From SAR116 cluster bacterium (GTDB lineage: Bacteria; Pseudomonadota; Alphaproteobacteria; Puniceispirillales; Puniceispirillaceae), in NCBI GenBank assembly GCA_002686685.1, contig NYYG01000023.1, forward strand, positions 1 through 7,540: 7,540 bases of DNA, read 5' to 3'. This document shows, piece by piece, positions 5,853-7,540 of the stretch. Position numbers and translations under genes: made by a program. The notes beneath the pieces were generated by a model. That model searched no databases. It was given only the letters and a program-made list of their open reading frames with translations, and was not told the origin of the DNA. Within the stretch, counting starts at the first letter, position 1; every line of letters starts with the position of its first letter.

Positions 5853-6845
5853 ATGACACGCATCTGTATCTTTGGCGCTGGTGCCATCGGTGGCTATCTG
5901 GCAGCCGCACTCGACAATGCCGGTGCTGCTGTCAGCCTGGTCGCGCGGGGGCCACATCTCGAGGCCATTCTGAAGAACGGGCTGACCTTTGAAAAAGATG
6001 GTGTGACATCTACCCATCATCTGCCGGCAAGCAGTGATCCGGCAGACCTCGGGCCGCAGGATGTGGTGTTTCTGGCGGTAAAGGCGCATGGCATCCCGGC
6101 CATTATCGACGGTCTGAAGCCGCTGCTGCATGACGATACGATCATCGTACCCGCTGTCAACGGGCTGCCATGGTGGTATTTCCATGGCGCCGGCACGGGC
6201 ACGGCACTGGATGAACAGCCGCTTCTTGCTGTTGATCCGGACCGCCGTATCTGGGACGAGATCGGGCCGCAACGGGCCATTGGCTGCGTCGTTTATCCGG
6301 CCTGTGAAATTGCCGCGCCCGGGCATGTGCGGCATCTTGATGGTGACCGGTTCAGCCTTGGCGAACCGTCGGGCGAGCGGACAGACCGCATCCGTGATCT
6401 GTCTGCCTTGATGATAGCTGGCGGGTTGAAAGCGCCGGTGCGGCCCCGCATTCGTGACGAGATCTGGATCAAGCTATGGGGAAATTGTTCCTTTAATCCG
6501 GTCTCGGCGCTGACCGGTGCCACACTTGACGAAATCGGCAATGACCCCGGCTCGCGCCAGCTGGTAACAGATATCATGACCGAGGTGCAGGCCATTGGCG
6601 AGGCGGCCGGTGCGCGTTTTGGGGTTTCAATCGATAAACGTATTGCCGGCGCAACCGCCATTGTCGGACACAAGCCGTCAACACGCCAGGATATCGAGGC
6701 AGGACGGCCGCTGGAAATCGACCCTATCCTGACCGCCGTTATCGAATTGGCTGATCGGCTGGAGATCGAAGCACCCGCATTGTCGCGTGTTACCGCGTTG
6801 CTGAAGTTGCAGGCCGCCACGCTCGGCCTGTACACATATCCCTGA
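5853..6845 (+). CDS. panE: Ketopantoate reductase family (PanE/ApbA) 2-oxoacid reductase
   Basis: A 330-residue NAD(P)H-dependent reductase. The Rossmann motif GAGAIGG is at residues 8-14. The catalytic-site elements are VKAHG (76-80), NGLP with Asn103, Lys207 in RDEIWIKLWGN (201-211), FNPVSALTGAT (214-224) and STRQDIEAGRPLEID (276-290). Canonical PanE reduces 2-dehydropantoate to pantoate for CoA synthesis. Many family members use other 2-oxoacids, and the insert-like WWYFHG after NGLP plus the catabolic-looking neighbours make that plausible here. The start has AGGAG six bases upstream (5842-5846), 17 bp after the synthetase stop, so the two genes are almost surely co-transcribed. Length is slightly above E. 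coli PanE (about 300 residues). Active-site residues appear intact. Family is secure; the exact substrate is not. Confidence 0.92.
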   Translation: MTRICIFGAGAIGGYLAAALDNAGAAVSLVARGPHLEAILKNGLTFEKDGVTSTHHLPASSDPADLGPQDVVFLAVKAHGIPAIIDGLKPLLHDDTIIVPAVNGLPWWYFHGAGTGTALDEQPLLAVDPDRRIWDEIGPQRAIGCVVYPACEIAAPGHVRHLDGDRFSLGEPSGERTDRIRDLSALMIAGGLKAPVRPRIRDEIWIKLWGNCSFNPVSALTGATLDEIGNDPGSRQLVTDIMTEVQAIGEAAGARFGVSIDKRIAGATAIVGHKPSTRQDIEAGRPLEIDPILTAVIELADRLEIEAPALSRVTALLKLQAATLGLYTYP

Positions 6846-6903
6846 GCGAAGGTTCTGCACAGGCATAGACCAGAAAAACGGCAGGGAACCAGAAGGCGAA
6901 AAC

Positions 6904-6933
6904 TTTACGACTGATCGCTTGCTGGCCTATGAT
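6904..6933 (+). promoter_or_regulatory. Candidate promoter for the glyoxalase genes
   Basis: TTTACG (6904-6909), an 18-bp spacer, then TATGAT (6928-6933, five of six consensus bases). Transcription would start near 6940 and leave a leader of about 100 bases before gloA. The 197-bp gap after the reductase gene supports an independent transcription unit. By-eye prediction only. Confidence 0.35.
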
Positions 6934-6969
6934 CTGTCGTGAAGGGTCGCGCCGGAAACGGCGCTGGCA

Positions 6970-6989
6970 GCCTGCCGCCCCTGGCAGGC
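6970..6989 (+). other. GC-rich hairpin in the gloA leader
   Basis: GCCTGCC (6970-6976) pairs perfectly with GGCAGGC (6983-6989) across a six-base loop, GCCCCT. The right arm overlaps the first 15-bp repeat unit. Only three Ts follow (6993-6995), so a terminator for the upstream operon is possible but weak. A leader hairpin in the gloA transcript is equally possible. Confidence 0.4.
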
Positions 6990-7029
6990 AGGTTTCATTC
7001 AGGCAGATTTCATTCAGGCAGATTTCATT
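6985..7029 (+). repeat. Three tandem 15-bp repeats before gloA
   Basis: The unit CAGGCAGATTTCATT occurs at 7000-7014 and 7015-7029 exactly, and at 6985-6999 with one change (G for A at the eighth base). The array ends three bases before the gloA ribosome-binding site (GGAAGG, 7032-7037). Because the period is a multiple of three, a longer in-frame ORF from 6929 runs through it as the repeated peptide SFRQI. I regard that as non-coding because its ATG lies in the predicted -10 box. Confidence 0.85.
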
Positions 7030-7042
7030 GCGGAAGGGTCAC

Positions 7043-7483
7043 ATGCGCTATCTTCACACCATGGTCCGGGTTGCGGACATCGACGCGTCACTCGATTTCT
7101 ACTGTAACAAGCTCGGGCTGGTCGAGACCCGCCGCATGGACCATGAGGCCGGTCGCTTTACACTGATTTTCCTGGCGGCACCAAAGGACAAGACACATGC
7201 TGAAGAGCATCGCGCGCCAGAGCTGGAACTGACCTATAACTGGGACCCTGAAGACTATCAGGGCGGGCGCAATTTCGGGCACCTTGCCTATAAGGTTGAT
7301 GACATCTATGCCCTTTGCCAGTCGCTGATGGATGCAGGTGTGACCATTAACCGGCCACCGCGCGATGGCCGCATGGCCTTTGTTCGCTCGCCTGACAATA
7401 TTTCAATCGAATTGCTGCAGGAGGGCGATCCATTGCCACCTGCTGAACCTTGGGCATCCATGGAAAATACTGGCAGCTGGTAG
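7043..7483 (+). CDS. gloA: Lactoylglutathione lyase (glyoxalase I)
   Basis: A 146-residue cytoplasmic metalloenzyme that converts the methylglyoxal-glutathione hemithioacetal to S-lactoylglutathione. It is a VOC-fold protein with two beta-alpha-beta-beta-beta units. The four expected metal ligands are visible: His5 (MRYLHT), Glu62 (LELTYNW), His80 (FGHLAY) and Glu123 (ISIELL). [18 protein letters not shown] at the N-terminus and the C-terminal [10 protein letters not shown] are typical of alphaproteobacterial GloA in my recollection. The short form without a long insertion suggests the nickel/cobalt-dependent bacterial class. The start at 7043 is chosen over an in-frame ATG at 6929 because family proteins begin MRYLHT and GGAAGG sits five bases upstream. 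Glyoxalase II appears to follow ten bases downstream. Confidence 0.96.
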   Translation: MRYLHTMVRVADIDASLDFYCNKLGLVETRRMDHEAGRFTLIFLAAPKDKTHAEEHRAPELELTYNWDPEDYQGGRNFGHLAYKVDDIYALCQSLMDAGVTINRPPRDGRMAFVRSPDNISIELLQEGDPLPPAEPWASMENTGSW

Positions 7484-7493
7484 ATCAACGCCC

Positions 7494-7540
7494 ATGCCCG
7501 ATATCCATCAATTTCCCTATGGCAGCGATAATTACGGCGT
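7494..7540 (+). CDS. gloB: Start of hydroxyacylglutathione hydrolase (glyoxalase II), cut by the window edge
   Basis: Only 15 codons and two bases are present, reading MPDIHQFPYGSDNYGV. The pattern 'I.QFP...DNYGVL' is the usual N-terminus of bacterial glyoxalase II, a metallo-beta-lactamase-fold enzyme that hydrolyses S-lactoylglutathione to D-lactate and glutathione. The ATG is ten bases after the gloA stop, with no clear Shine-Dalgarno of its own, so translation is probably coupled. The adjacency to gloA strengthens the call. The zinc-binding THxHxDH motif would lie outside the window and was not seen. The rest of the gene is needed to be sure. Confidence 0.65.
   Translation, partial: MPDIHQFPYGSDNYG

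Noticed and set aside
5706..6335. 209-codon minus-strand ORF
   Set aside because: It is a shadow of the acyl-CoA synthetase and PanE-like genes, both of which have intact catalytic motifs on the plus strand.
6929..7042. 38-residue N-terminal extension of GloA encoded through the 15-bp repeats
   Set aside because: Its ATG overlaps the likely -10 box, family members begin at MRYLHT, and a good ribosome-binding site sits directly before 7043.

Overview
The window looks like a piece of an alphaproteobacterial chromosome. It has moderate-to-high GC judged by eye, and the glyoxalase I and tricarboxylate-transporter proteins have an alphaproteobacterial flavour. A marine lineage such as SAR116-like or Rhodospirillales-like bacteria is an inference, not something shown directly. 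No plasmid, phage, IS or CRISPR signals were seen.

Left part, minus strand. A small four-helix DUF1761-type membrane protein (58-438) lies behind a decayed fragment of a YCII/DGPF-domain gene (about 484-603). To the right, and transcribed the same way, is a complete tripartite tricarboxylate transporter (TTT) operon in the order tctC (3837 to 2863), tctB (2817 to 2287), tctA (2226 to 691). It comprises a periplasmic binding protein, a small 4-TM subunit and a large permease.

Centre. A 498-bp divergent intergenic region (3838-4335) separates the TTT operon from a rightward operon. It is rich in structure: a 16-bp perfect palindrome just ahead of tctC, a 14-bp AT-rich palindrome overlapping a good -35 box, a 37-bp interrupted dyad at the predicted transcription start, and three tandem 14-bp repeats.

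Right part, plus strand. First comes an acyl-CoA synthetase (4336-5835) that resembles the oxalyl-CoA synthetase group (plant AAE3, yeast Pcs60). A ketopantoate-reductase-family 2-oxoacid reductase follows 17 bp later (5853-6845). After a 197-bp gap with its own candidate promoter, a hairpin and three tandem 15-bp repeats, there is a glyoxalase I gene (7043-7483). Ten bases further on is the start of what looks like glyoxalase II (7494 to the window edge).

Working model (inference): the TTT system imports an organic acid, the divergent ligase activates a carboxylate with CoA, and the PanE-like enzyme reduces a 2-oxoacid. The glyoxalase I/II pair is a separate detoxification unit for methylglyoxal-type aldehydes. 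No regulator gene is present, so the operator-like palindromes would have to be read by a protein encoded elsewhere. The enzyme families are ordinary; the most unusual material is in the two non-coding leaders, each of which pairs a hairpin with a three-copy 14- or 15-bp tandem repeat.
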